Positions 55,927-64,000 of a stretch of DNA of 64,000 nt are shown here, in pieces. A program made the translations under genes and the position numbers. Numbering within the stretch: the stretch's first letter is position 1; every line of letters starts with the position of its first letter. The stretch comes from Gammaproteobacteria bacterium (lineage in GTDB: Bacteria > Pseudomonadota > Gammaproteobacteria > Pseudomonadales > Porticoccaceae): the NCBI GenBank assembly GCA_018069465.1, contig JAGPUW010000004.1:1-64000 (forward strand), written 5' to 3'. The notes beneath the pieces were generated by a model that saw only the letters and a program-made list of their open reading frames with translations, did not search any database and was not told the DNA's origin.

Positions 55927-57246
55927 TTAACGTCGACCGCTAATCATGCTCCGCAATGAATAGAATTGTTTGGCACGGGCTGCTGTAAATTCTTTTTTAT
56001 TAGTGAAGCAATGGGTCATCGTCGCGTGGGGTTTTTTGGCATTAATATCGACTTGACCCAAATGCAAGAATACATGGTGGCCCACACTTTTAGAAAAATC
56101 CTGCTTAATATAAGAGGCTTGCTGCGGTGGCTCTTTATCGTAGTCATCGGAGTATTTAAGGAAGTGTTGATTCATTCTTAGTAATTGATCATCTTTTTTA
56201 TCGAAGGCAAACATCCAATGTGTCCAATAGGTTTCAGCATCGACAAAAATAATCCGTGCACTATAGGGGTGGTCATCGCTTTTGGGTTTGACTAGAACGA
56301 CGTGGGTGTCGCGTACTTCCCAGCGTGCCTTATGAGGAACCCATTGACTAGGCCCGCCAAACTCAGGATTGGTCTTAACGTTAATCGTTGCCAGTACTTT
56401 TCGCTTACCTAAATAAGTCCAGTTGTTTTCGAAAATCTTTCCACCAAAGCCCATGGAATCTTCACGGATCATATCCATACCCATCAATTCACCCGTTCGC
56501 TCCGAAGCCAACGTACGACGCGGTTTACGCTGGGCGGGCATGTATAGCCAACCTGAGTTTTCCCGATGATGGTCGACGTAGCGAATGGACATATCTTTGG
56601 CACCGGCCATATCACGCGGCGAACGGAACTCCATAATTTGCTTACTTTTCACATCTTCATAACCCGGTACCAAACTATGATCGCCCCGTGCATAGGTAGC
56701 ATTTGTCGAGGTATATTCCATCACTCTATCAAGCTTGCCGTCCTCACTACGCAGCCACGTCACCATGGGCATATCGTAATCATTCGAGCCTGGACGCCAC
56801 AGCATATTCCATATCACTTTTTGACCCGCATAGGGGTCGTCAGCATTGATCTCCTTGAAGGGAAAACCACCCCCGGTAAAATCAATTAAGGTGCCGCTTT
56901 CATCCAGCTTATAATCACGGGACATTTTCTTACCCCAGTCATCAGGTACGCCGTACTGTCTGGTGGCTGCGATCTCCATATCCATATCATCGAAGAAATA
57001 GTATTTCCATGCAGCTTGGGGAATAAGGGCTTCGAGTATGCTTTCCCTGTCTTTTTCTGAGAAGTGTTGCCCCGGCACAGCGCTTTGCGTTCCTGGGCGA
57101 GAATTATTAATCCAGTCGCGCAAGCCCTGATAACTTTGGTCTTCGTTTGCCTGCAATAACGCCGGCGTCCACAGAAACATAGTCGCCGCTAGCGCAGCTG
57201 ATATCTTTGTAAAACGCTTTAGCCGGGATAAAATATGTTTTTTCAT
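55927..57246 (-). CDS. DUF1329 periplasmic protein
   Basis: The 439-residue protein has a long basic signal peptide (KKHILSRLKRFTKISAALAA...ALLQA) and the DUF1329 words FPFKEINADDPYAGQKVIWN, RYVDHHRENSGWLYMPAQRK and FDKKDDQLLRMNQHFLKYSD. Members resemble LolB/LolA-like carriers of hydrophobic ligands and pair with DUF1302 proteins. The ATG at 57246 has GAAGGAG ahead of it; the longer frame has no support. It probably carries a lipid-like substrate across the periplasm (inference). Confidence 0.88.
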   Translation of the reverse strand: MKKHILSRLKRFTKISAALAATMFLWTPALLQANEDQSYQGLRDWINNSRPGTQSAVPGQHFSEKDRESILEALIPQAAWKYYFFDDMDMEIAATRQYGVPDDWGKKMSRDYKLDESGTLIDFTGGGFPFKEINADDPYAGQKVIWNMLWRPGSNDYDMPMVTWLRSEDGKLDRVMEYTSTNATYARGDHSLVPGYEDVKSKQIMEFRSPRDMAGAKDMSIRYVDHHRENSGWLYMPAQRKPRRTLASERTGELMGMDMIREDSMGFGGKIFENNWTYLGKRKVLATINVKTNPEFGGPSQWVPHKARWEVRDTHVVLVKPKSDDHPYSARIIFVDAETYWTHWMFAFDKKDDQLLRMNQHFLKYSDDYDKEPPQQASYIKQDFSKSVGHHVFLHLGQVDINAKKPHATMTHCFTNKKEFTAARAKQFYSLRSMISGRR

Positions 57247-57561
57247 GATTCTCACTCCTTCGGGTTCTGAAGAAAAGATTAATGTTAAAAACGATGTTTC
57301 AATCCCTTGCCTGACGCTCGTCATCCTAAATTTAATAGTCGTGCACTAAGAAAAATCCGAGTCTTTTAACACGCTTCCCTACACACAAAAAAGACACTCA
57401 ATCTAAGAACTTTCCTTAGCCGAGCCTGGAGATATCAAAATTTATTTATATAATAATAGTTTGATGCTATCTCGCTGGAAAAAAAATATCAAGCTCGGCG
57501 CACAAAATAGAAGCGGCCAACAGTGGTATTAAAATTGCCAACAGCCCATTTTACAAAATAG

Positions 57562-58014
57562 TTATTCGCTCTCTTGAATAGATTCAAGGAATTTTGCTAG
57601 TGCAAAGTATTGCATTCTGGCTTCAGACCCCGTGCTCTCTCTTCTAAAAACCTTCCCCCACACTGGCATTTGTCGAGAGCCATGCGCCTGGATAAGCTGA
57701 TCTCCTTCAATGTATCTTTTTACCTGCGCAGCAGGGAAAACACCCCCATTAAGCGCACTGAGCTGAGTCAGGTTAGCAGGTGGCGACTTAAGGGCCTGAC
57801 CTGCAGGGCCATCACCCTTTCCGGTCCACCCATGGCAGGAAACACAATAGCTCATATAGAGATCTCTACCCCAGTCAACCGTAGGGTTGTCATAGGCACC
57901 AGCCAACCCAACAGAAGGCAGTGCAAGCAGGGAGCTTACAAATATTATTGCAAAGACTGAATCGCGTTTAAATTGTCGTATTTTTTCAAAAAAATTTAAC
58001 ATAGATAAAATCAT
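57562..58014 (-). CDS. periplasmic c-type cytochrome
   Basis: This 150-residue protein has an export signal (FAIIFVSSLLALPSVGLAGA) and one haem-binding CVSCHGWTGKGDGPAG motif (CxxCH) with the distal methionine in RQMPVWGKVF. It resembles class I cytochromes c that receive electrons from quinoprotein or flavoprotein dehydrogenases. GGAGATTAA precedes the ATG. Its place between a DUF1329 gene and a flavoprotein gene suggests that it passes electrons from a periplasmic oxidation; that donor is not identified. Confidence 0.88.
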   Translation of the reverse strand: MILSMLNFFEKIRQFKRDSVFAIIFVSSLLALPSVGLAGAYDNPTVDWGRDLYMSYCVSCHGWTGKGDGPAGQALKSPPANLTQLSALNGGVFPAAQVKRYIEGDQLIQAHGSRQMPVWGKVFRRESTGSEARMQYFALAKFLESIQESE

Positions 58015-58079
58015 TTAATCTCCTTAAACCTTATTGTAGAACACAGTGCACAGCAGCCATGACTGGGGACAGGACTTGA

Positions 58080-59243
58080 TTAAAAAGCCGCTTCCAGTGG
58101 TTCACCACCGAGCATAACGGCTCCGGCAGAATGATGAAAACCGCGCCGCGCATCAATCGCCGCCACAACGGCATGAATGTTTGCCATGCAGCGCTCCAGT
58201 GCATGACCCTGCATAAAGGCGGCGCGCGTACCCTTGGTATAAAGCAGGCTAATCATCTGCCGGGCGACATCACCGGCATAAAAACTCGACGAGTACATTT
58301 CTGCTTTCACTGCGTTGCTGACGCCCTCGCCGCTTTGCAGCCCTTCCCACACTGCGTCAAAAGCCTCGATGCTACCGGCGCGAATCGCACGCAAAGCCGC
58401 GCTGGCGTCGGCAATGGCGATTTGTGTTTCCGTTTGATCCTTTAAGGCTTTACCCGTTACCGAAGATACTTTAGCGGCAATTTCCACACTGGCAATTTCT
58501 ATCGCACCCTGCAATATACCGACGGCTACGGCGGCGAAAATCGGCAGGGTCAATAAAGTCGGGGAGTGACGATACAAGGGCCTGTCGATCAGCGGCGCAG
58601 CACCCATGGAACAGGCCAGCACTTCGGGGACGAAAACATCAGTCGCCGTGGCCTGATTACTACCGGTGCCACGCATCGCTGCGGCATGCTGCCAGGTTTG
58701 GGCGATTTCCAGTTGTTCAGTGGGTACCAGGAAAATACGCACATCGGGCCGATCTTGCTGCAGAGGGCTGTTGCGGGGACTATCCCCTGCCATCACGATA
58801 CCAGCCAGAGCACACCACTTGGCATCGTTGCAGCCTGTGACCACAGGCCACGAGCCGTTCAGGCGATAGCCACCATCAACAGGCGTCGCCTTTGCTAAGG
58901 CCACAGCTGAGAAACCGAAATTTTTATCCGGTTCGGCGAATAATGCATTGCGCTCTGTTTCTGGTAGTGCAGCCGCAAGCATGCAGGCGGGCATGGAGTT
59001 GACTATGTACCAGCTAACAGCCGGATCGGCAGCGCTAATTTCCACCGTGGCGCGAAATGCCTCGGAGGGTGTCACTTCCAGGCCACCCACCTCTTTTGGA
59101 GCAAACAGTCGAAACAGGCCCGCCTTGCCAGCAGCTTCGACAACGGGGCTAGCAAGTGCCGCCTGAACCTCACCCTCGCGGCGATGTTCGCTGATTAGCG
59201 GTTTTAAACTCCGAGCACTGGCTACTACTGGGGCTTCACTCAT
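58080..59243 (-). CDS. acyl-CoA dehydrogenase-like flavin monooxygenase
   Basis: The 387-residue protein has the acyl-CoA-dehydrogenase fold with AAGKAGLFRLFAPKEVGG, ISAADPAVSWYIVNSMP, DGGYRLNGSWPVVTGCND and AAAMRGTGSNQATATDVFVP, again closest in style to group D hydroxylases (HsaA-like). It is only distantly similar to the other two such proteins here. Lack of a clear catalytic base of fatty-acid dehydrogenases supports the monooxygenase call. It lies 65 bp ahead of the cytochrome gene. Confidence 0.8.
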   Translation of the reverse strand: MSEAPVVASARSLKPLISEHRREGEVQAALASPVVEAAGKAGLFRLFAPKEVGGLEVTPSEAFRATVEISAADPAVSWYIVNSMPACMLAAALPETERNALFAEPDKNFGFSAVALAKATPVDGGYRLNGSWPVVTGCNDAKWCALAGIVMAGDSPRNSPLQQDRPDVRIFLVPTEQLEIAQTWQHAAAMRGTGSNQATATDVFVPEVLACSMGAAPLIDRPLYRHSPTLLTLPIFAAVAVGILQGAIEIASVEIAAKVSSVTGKALKDQTETQIAIADASAALRAIRAGSIEAFDAVWEGLQSGEGVSNAVKAEMYSSSFYAGDVARQMISLLYTKGTRAAFMQGHALERCMANIHAVVAAIDARRGFHHSAGAVMLGGEPLEAAF

Positions 59244-59389
59244 ACATACCTCACTCCATTCAAAAAAGTTGATACAGCAATATCACACAATTTAAATATG
59301 TAAGCAAGTTGACGTTTTAAATGCGCACTCTGCCAGATGATGCTTTCTCACAGCACTAGTAACACACTCCCACTTACTCCAGATTGGCG

Positions 59390-60535
59390 CTACAGCTCAA
59401 AAAGCTTGCGGGCATTTTCACCCAACACTGCTCGCTGTAAGTGCTCGGGTAAATGATTAACACTCTGCATAATATGCTGGGGTGCCTCTAAATCCGCATC
59501 AATATGGGGGAAATCCGAACCCCATAAAATACGGTCTTCACCGACCAGTTCGAGCATGGAGCCAATAGTGCGCTCCTCGGGCTCGGCGACAAACCACAGG
59601 TTGCGGCGAAAATAGTCACTGGGTTTTTCCAGTTCGAGTTGTTTATCAAACGTGGAAAAGTGCTTATATTTTTCGTCCAGCCTGTCCATAGCGTACGCGG
59701 CCCACCCACAGCCCGCCTCAATAGCCACCAGTTTTAATTTTGGGAATTTATCAAATAACCCGTCCATGACCATCGCCATGCAGGCGGGCATCACCTGTGA
59801 TGTGGCACCGAGGGCAAACGTGAAGGTGCGGTTGGCCGGGGTGTCGTACCAGTCGCCAACAAAGCCGGTCACTAAACGCCGGGTGCGGACGACAACGTGA
59901 GTCAGCAGCGGCACACCGGCCTCTTCAATACGCGCCCACAGTGGATCAAAATAACCGTCGGCAAAGGCTTTGCCATCGACCCGCTCGGGCGCCAGAAATA
60001 CCCCTTTAAAGCCCTGTTTTAGCCTTATATCCAGCTCTTTTATGGCTTCATCAATATCCCGTAAATTGAGGTGGGCAGCAATCACCAGACGATCTCGGTC
60101 GGCGGCCTGAAAATCATAAACCCAGTTGTTATAGGCTCGGCAGTAGGCGTTGGCCAGTTTATTGTCGGGCACATCCCAGAAGATACCGATAGTCGGCAAC
60201 ACCAGTCCGGCGCTCAAACCCCACTGGTCAAAGTGCTCAATACGATCCGGGCCGTACATGCTGCCGGGTGGTGCACCATCGAGGTAGCTCAAAGTTGAGG
60301 TGGGGTCGAACGCCGCACGGCGATCCAGCTCTGCCCCACCCAGGGCGGCGGCGCAGTTGGGTAGTACAATTTTATTGTCGACGTAGAGCTGGTCGATGCC
60401 CTGGGCATTTTTTTCAAACTTAATGGCGCGATGCTGAAATTCTGCTTCGAGATAGTTCTCCCACAAATCCGGTGGCTCCAGCACATGAGCGTCGGCGTCG
60501 AACAAGAAAATATCGTTATTAAGGGCGGTACTCAT
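59390..60535 (-). CDS. ACMSD-type amidohydrolase
   Basis: The 381-residue amidohydrolase of the aminocarboxymuconate-semialdehyde decarboxylase type has metal-ligand motifs in order: FDADAHVLEPPDLW (N-terminal), PLLTHVVVRT (mid) and ILWGSDFPHID (aspartate near the end). In this family metal-dependent decarboxylation or hydrolysis of aromatic acids or cyclic beta-dicarbonyl compounds is common. The closest specificity cannot be told. It shares length and motif order with the protein at 62535, with modest identity. Confidence 0.85.
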   Translation of the reverse strand: MSTALNNDIFLFDADAHVLEPPDLWENYLEAEFQHRAIKFEKNAQGIDQLYVDNKIVLPNCAAALGGAELDRRAAFDPTSTLSYLDGAPPGSMYGPDRIEHFDQWGLSAGLVLPTIGIFWDVPDNKLANAYCRAYNNWVYDFQAADRDRLVIAAHLNLRDIDEAIKELDIRLKQGFKGVFLAPERVDGKAFADGYFDPLWARIEEAGVPLLTHVVVRTRRLVTGFVGDWYDTPANRTFTFALGATSQVMPACMAMVMDGLFDKFPKLKLVAIEAGCGWAAYAMDRLDEKYKHFSTFDKQLELEKPSDYFRRNLWFVAEPEERTIGSMLELVGEDRILWGSDFPHIDADLEAPQHIMQSVNHLPEHLQRAVLGENARKLFEL

Positions 60536-60640
60536 AGGGCTTACTCTTTGCTCATCTAATGCATTTATTATTGTTAGCAGCTTGCTTTTAAACTGCTATT
60601 TGAGCTGCTATTAAAGCATTGATCGAGCACTTGTTTATTG

Positions 60641-60650
60641 ACCGCTCGGT
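60641..60650. promoter_or_regulatory. candidate palindromic operator
   Basis: ACCGCTCGGT, a perfect 10-bp palindrome, lies 106 bp upstream of the amidohydrolase start. TetR-type regulators bind such ACCG-N2-CGGT words; no regulator gene is in this part of the window. Confidence 0.3.
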
Positions 60651-60675
60651 TCTCTCCTATCCTCCAGGCAAAGAA

Positions 60676-60707
60676 AAAACCCACAGCAAGACGCTGCTGT
60701 GGGTTTT
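60676..60707. terminator. bidirectional Rho-independent terminator
   Basis: AAAACCCACAGCA and TGCTGTGGGTTTT form a 13-bp stem around AGACGC, 37 bp past the stop of the minus-strand deacylase-like gene. Confidence 0.85.
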
Positions 60708-60743
60708 AGTCACTCTATTCAATCACTCAGAACCCGACAGGCA

Positions 60744-62453
60744 TTAAACACCGGCACGTGCGCCGTCAATACTGCCACGGATGATTTGGCCTGGTAGTGT
60801 ATCGCTGGCCGGATTGAGCTGATCAACATTGTTGGCGCGCAATAACACACCGTTAACGACAACAGCTTCAATACCGCTGGCTTCTGAAATCAACCGGTCG
60901 GCGCCATTGGGTAAATCATTAATACGTTGCAGGTCACCGGCGCCAACAGTGTTGGCATCAAAAACTACGACATCGGCGGCAAGTCCAACTTCCAAACGCC
61001 CTCTATCAACAATATTAATCACCTCGGCAACACGGGAGGTGAGCATCCAAATGGCGTGCTCCAGTTCAATAGCGCCTTTTTCACGCACCCAATAACCCAG
61101 CAGATAAGTGGCATAGCAGGAGTCACACAACTGGCTGGCGTGGGCACCGCCGTCGGAAAGGCCGATCACGGTATTCGGATCTTTTAATAGCTTTTCAACT
61201 TCGACCTCGTCGTAGTTACCGATGGGGCTGCGAATGCGCAAGCCAAAGTCACTTTCAAGCACCATATCCAGCAGTGTATCGACCGGGTCTTGACCACGGC
61301 TTTTGGCGATATCAAACAGTTTTTGCTCTTTTAACGAGGGGTCAAGGGGGTATTCTGAAATCACCGTGTCGTGCCAGCCGCCGAGTACCACTGACTTGCC
61401 AGTCAGTACTTCAGCTTTAAATTCAGCGCGAAATTTTGGATCGGCATAGATTTTTCTACGCCCTTCTAAATCAGCCTCGGACACCGGTTTAAAGACAGCC
61501 ATGCTTTCGAATAGAAAAGGCGCTTTCATATTCATATCAAAGCTCAGTGAGCGGGGGCTTACCTGGGGAAAGACGCGCGCGCCATTGGCATTGATTTCAG
61601 CCGAGCGGGCCAGTTGCTCATTGTGGTCGCCACCACCCAGACTCACCCCCTGGAGCAAGGCAGTCCAGGTGACATTACAATCTGCGACTTTGGACATTTC
61701 GGCAAATTGGTCATGCAGCACGTCAGTACCGATGGTCGATTGAATAATGCCCTGCTTTTCTTCGCCAATTACTTTGACGATTTCAAGAATTTCATCTTTG
61801 TAATTCGCCATACGACTGGGTACCGGTTTGCCGCCGGCACCGACATGGGTTGGCGCTTTCGAGGTAGCAAAACCAATCGCCCCGGCCTGCAGTGCATCGC
61901 GAACGATCTCGCGCATTTCCTTCACTTCGCTAACGGTGGCCTCGCGCTCGGTAGAGTCATCACCCATCACGTAGAGCCGGGTCGGTGTATGACCAATCAG
62001 TGCACCGACATTAATCCCGACACCCAGGTTTTCGAGGGTTTGCATATATTCGGGAAAGGTCTCAAAGGGCCAGTCACTACCCAAGCCTGCTCGCATAGAG
62101 TCTGCATCCATGCCCTCGACACCTTCGAGGGTGCGAATAATCGTATCCTGATCTTCCTTTCTCACCGGGGCCACACCAAAACCACAATTACCCAGCAGCA
62201 CGGTGGTCACGCCGTGCCAGGGGGAAATGGTCATCATTTGGTCCCACAGCACCTGGGCATCGTAGTGGGTGTGATTGTCGATAAAGCCGGGGCAAACAAT
62301 TTTACCGGTGGCATCAATGGTTTGTTTCGCCGTGCCGGGCACATCGCCGACGGCGACAATTTTGCCATCGACGATACCCACGTCGCCTTGATAGCGTGGC
62401 GTATTTGTACCGTCAACAATAGTGCCACCGCTTATTTTCATATCGTATTTCAT
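60744..62453 (-). CDS. D-aminoacylase-type amidohydrolase
   Basis: This 569-residue metal-dependent hydrolase has the N-terminal HxH motif in CPGFIDNHTHYDAQVLWD, the GNCGFGVAPVR segment typical of N-acyl-D-amino-acid deacylases, and the late SDGGAHASQL motif with the catalytic aspartate. Members of this branch hydrolyse N-acyl-D-amino acids or related cyclic amides. The ATG at 62453 has AAGGTG at proper spacing and is favoured over one eight codons upstream. Terminators stand on both sides, so it may be transcribed alone or by read-through from 62535. Confidence 0.85.
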   Translation of the reverse strand: MKYDMKISGGTIVDGTNTPRYQGDVGIVDGKIVAVGDVPGTAKQTIDATGKIVCPGFIDNHTHYDAQVLWDQMMTISPWHGVTTVLLGNCGFGVAPVRKEDQDTIIRTLEGVEGMDADSMRAGLGSDWPFETFPEYMQTLENLGVGINVGALIGHTPTRLYVMGDDSTEREATVSEVKEMREIVRDALQAGAIGFATSKAPTHVGAGGKPVPSRMANYKDEILEIVKVIGEEKQGIIQSTIGTDVLHDQFAEMSKVADCNVTWTALLQGVSLGGGDHNEQLARSAEINANGARVFPQVSPRSLSFDMNMKAPFLFESMAVFKPVSEADLEGRRKIYADPKFRAEFKAEVLTGKSVVLGGWHDTVISEYPLDPSLKEQKLFDIAKSRGQDPVDTLLDMVLESDFGLRIRSPIGNYDEVEVEKLLKDPNTVIGLSDGGAHASQLCDSCYATYLLGYWVREKGAIELEHAIWMLTSRVAEVINIVDRGRLEVGLAADVVVFDANTVGAGDLQRINDLPNGADRLISEASGIEAVVVNGVLLRANNVDQLNPASDTLPGQIIRGSIDGARAGV

Positions 62454-62477
62454 AGCTTTCACCTTATTTTTAAGCAA

Positions 62478-62510
62478 AAAAAACCCGATGCATTGAACAC
62501 CGGGTTTTTT
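62478..62510. terminator. Rho-independent terminator between the two amidohydrolases
   Basis: AAAAAACCCG and CGGGTTTTTT form a 10-bp stem around a 13-nt loop. On the minus strand it follows the stop of the gene at 62535, so it limits read-through into the deacylase-like gene. Confidence 0.8.
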
Positions 62511-62534
62511 GTTTACATCATCAACTCAGAGCAC

Positions 62535-63680
62535 TTATGCCGGAATTTTATCAATCGGCAAGTTGTAGCACTCAATGATGTTGTCGCGCATGATCCAACG
62601 CTTCTGCTCAGCGGATAAATCAACCGTATGCTTCTCTACCAGCTCCTGAGACCAGGGCCATGTCGCATCACTGTGGGGGAAGTCATTTGCCCAAACCAGC
62701 TTCTTCGGGTTCATTAGGTTGGCCACTTTAAAGGCAACCCAGTCATCCTGGAAGGTCAACCAAACGTGATCATTCAAGTAATCACTGGGCATTTTTTCCA
62801 GGTTCTTACCACCACCCAGCCACAAACCATGGCGCTCGTAGGCGTGATCCATGCGGTAGGCGTAGTGTGGCAACCAACCGGCGTCGGCTTCTGCGGCGAT
62901 GAACTTCAGCTTGGGGTGACGATCAAAAATACCGCCGAGAACAAACAAGCCCATCACATCCTGTACACCACGAATGATATTCAGGAAGCCGTTGATCTTG
63001 TTGCCACGGGCCATCAGCACTTCGTCAACCGAACCGCCTTTAGAGGTCAGGATGTGGAAAGACAGGGGCATTTCCAATTCTGCAGCACAAGCCCATAAAG
63101 GGTCGTACATGGGATGGTCGTAGTCTTCGTGCTGGGGGTTACCCGGCATCATAATACCGACAAAGCCCTTTTTCTTAGCGTCTTCAATGTCTTTGATAGA
63201 CTGCTCAACCGACTCGCAAGAGGTTTGGCCTAAACCAAACAAACGACCTTCCGGTGCATCGGCAATATAGCCCTGCAGCCATTCGTTATAGGCGTGCATG
63301 CAAGCTGTTTTGTAAGCAAAATCGGGGTGGTTACACAGCGCCATACCGACTGAAGGATAAATAATTTCAGAGACCACACCATCGCGATCCTGGTCGGCAA
63401 CGCGGCACGATGCATCCCAGCCACTTCTATGCAGTGACTCAAAGGTGCAACCTTCACGCTGGCCAGCCAATTCTTCAGGGGACATGCCTGCAGCGGCTAC
63501 TAATCCCAAAGGAATCGTTGAATCCATACCGGGGATGATGTAGATATCGTTGCCAGCAGCATCTCTTTGTATCGTCGGTGCTCTGTCCCTGAATTTAGGG
63601 TCGATAAAATCGGTATAGCAGTTTGCAGGCTCAACAATGTGAGAATCTGCAGAAATAAATCCAAAACCCATGCTACTCAT
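62535..63680 (-). CDS. ACMSD-type amidohydrolase
   Basis: The 381-residue amidohydrolase has FISADSHIVEPANCY (N-terminal metal motif in D-S-H form), LSFHILTSKGG with the mid histidine, AAEADAGWLPHYAYRMDHAY and the VWANDFPHSDATWPWS aspartate motif. This is the same family as the protein at 59390, which it matches in length and motif order. A metal-dependent decarboxylase or hydrolase activity in ring cleavage is likely. The ATG is at 63680, and a terminator follows. Confidence 0.85.
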   Translation of the reverse strand: MSSMGFGFISADSHIVEPANCYTDFIDPKFRDRAPTIQRDAAGNDIYIIPGMDSTIPLGLVAAAGMSPEELAGQREGCTFESLHRSGWDASCRVADQDRDGVVSEIIYPSVGMALCNHPDFAYKTACMHAYNEWLQGYIADAPEGRLFGLGQTSCESVEQSIKDIEDAKKKGFVGIMMPGNPQHEDYDHPMYDPLWACAAELEMPLSFHILTSKGGSVDEVLMARGNKINGFLNIIRGVQDVMGLFVLGGIFDRHPKLKFIAAEADAGWLPHYAYRMDHAYERHGLWLGGGKNLEKMPSDYLNDHVWLTFQDDWVAFKVANLMNPKKLVWANDFPHSDATWPWSQELVEKHTVDLSAEQKRWIMRDNIIECYNLPIDKIPA

Positions 63681-63903
63681 AGTCTCTTACTCCGCTCCAT
63701 CAGTAGGAAAATCAAAACTTGTGTTTAAAAAAACAGATCGTATCTGGGCTCTTAAAGCGCCCAGATACCTCTAGATCAAGGCTGGCGTTACCATGAGGGA
63801 AATAATAGTTACCCGCCGTTAACCTGAAACGCATTAAGCAGGGTGTTGACATAAATTGCAAGCCCGATTTATGTCAACACTGACCAGCTTTGCCTTATCC
63901 GTA

Positions 63904-64000
63904 TTAACAGGCGACTGCACCACCATCGACGACCATGGGGTGACCGGTGACAAACGAGGCCTGATCGGAGCACAACCACACGGCGGCTTCACCAATTTCT
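63904..64000 (-). CDS. short-chain dehydrogenase, C-terminal part (cut by window edge)
   Basis: The minus strand reads EIGEAAVWLCSDQASFVTG, then HPMVVDGGAVAC and a stop. This is the standard end of a classical SDR, where the SDQASFVTG and VDGG words close the fold. Only about 31 codons lie in the window; the rest is beyond base 64000. It would be the next gene upstream in the same direction as the amidohydrolase at 62535. Its exact type cannot be told. Confidence 0.8.
   Translation of the reverse strand, partial: EIGEAAVWLCSDQASFVTGHPMVVDGGAVAC

Noticed and set aside
61614-62618. 334-codon open frame on the plus strand
   Set aside because: It lies opposite the D-aminoacylase-type gene and the end of the next amidohydrolase, has no family resemblance, and shows the His/Gly-rich composition typical of an antisense shadow.

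Overview
The window looks like chromosome from a heterotrophic, aerobic, probably marine gammaproteobacterium. The evidence is the gammaproteobacterial housekeeping content (divergent metR/metE, sbcDC, RlmA- and TapT-type RNA modification enzymes, a periplasmic PheC-type dehydratase, TIGR02647, DUF3015 and DUF4197 proteins) and the many Baeyer-Villiger monooxygenases, acyl-CoA-dehydrogenase-like flavoproteins, DUF1302/DUF1329 proteins and ACMSD-type amidohydrolases. That mix is typical of the Spongiibacteraceae/Halieaceae-like (Cellvibrionales) lineage. The taxonomic placement is inference; there is no rRNA gene here.

Layout. 1-4.4 kb is an accessory island. An AbrB/PIN toxin-antitoxin pair sits between a decayed hipA 3' fragment and an intact hipBA operon, followed by a TIGR02647 gene and a decayed rlmA-like pseudogene. 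4.5-8.0 kb is a minus-strand housekeeping run (DUF411 lipoprotein, methyltransferase, rlmA, DTW-domain enzyme, YgjP-like peptidase). 8.1-18.6 kb holds two Baeyer-Villiger monooxygenases around an Lrp regulator that is divergent from a pyruvate-dehydrogenase-type E1/E2 operon without E3. 19-33.9 kb is mixed: DUF4197, a GST-like protein, S-formylglutathione hydrolase, a secreted chorismate mutase-cyclohexadienyl dehydratase fusion, an HDOD protein, sbcDC, a lipoprotein hydrolase, a DUF4105 protein, DUF3015 and DUF445. 34-41.8 kb contains an SDR, a PPK2 polyphosphate kinase, a 5'-nucleotidase-type phosphatase and metR/metE.

41.9-64 kb is almost entirely minus-strand and looks like one large catabolic locus. 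It has two DUF1302 outer-membrane proteins, a DUF1329 protein, a cytochrome c, a Tat-exported superoxide-reductase-like protein, three acyl-CoA-dehydrogenase/group-D-monooxygenase-like flavoproteins, a luciferase-like oxidoreductase, three tandem HSD10-like dehydrogenases plus a fourth SDR running off the right edge, an MFS carrier, a methyltransferase, two ACMSD-type amidohydrolases and a D-aminoacylase-type amidohydrolase. The substrate cannot be read from sequence. The enzyme mix suggests import and oxidative breakdown of a hydrophobic cyclic or branched compound. No dedicated regulator or flavin reductase gene is visible in this block.

The points most worth a second look are this catabolic block, the AroQ-PheC fusion, the Tat-exported superoxide-reductase-like protein, the two decayed gene copies (hipA' and rlmA'), the dispersed GGGTCAGGTCT-type repeats, and a perfect 16-bp hairpin in front of the second Baeyer-Villiger monooxygenase. 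No tRNA, rRNA, CRISPR array or intact insertion sequence was seen. All homology statements come from reading the sequence, with no database search.
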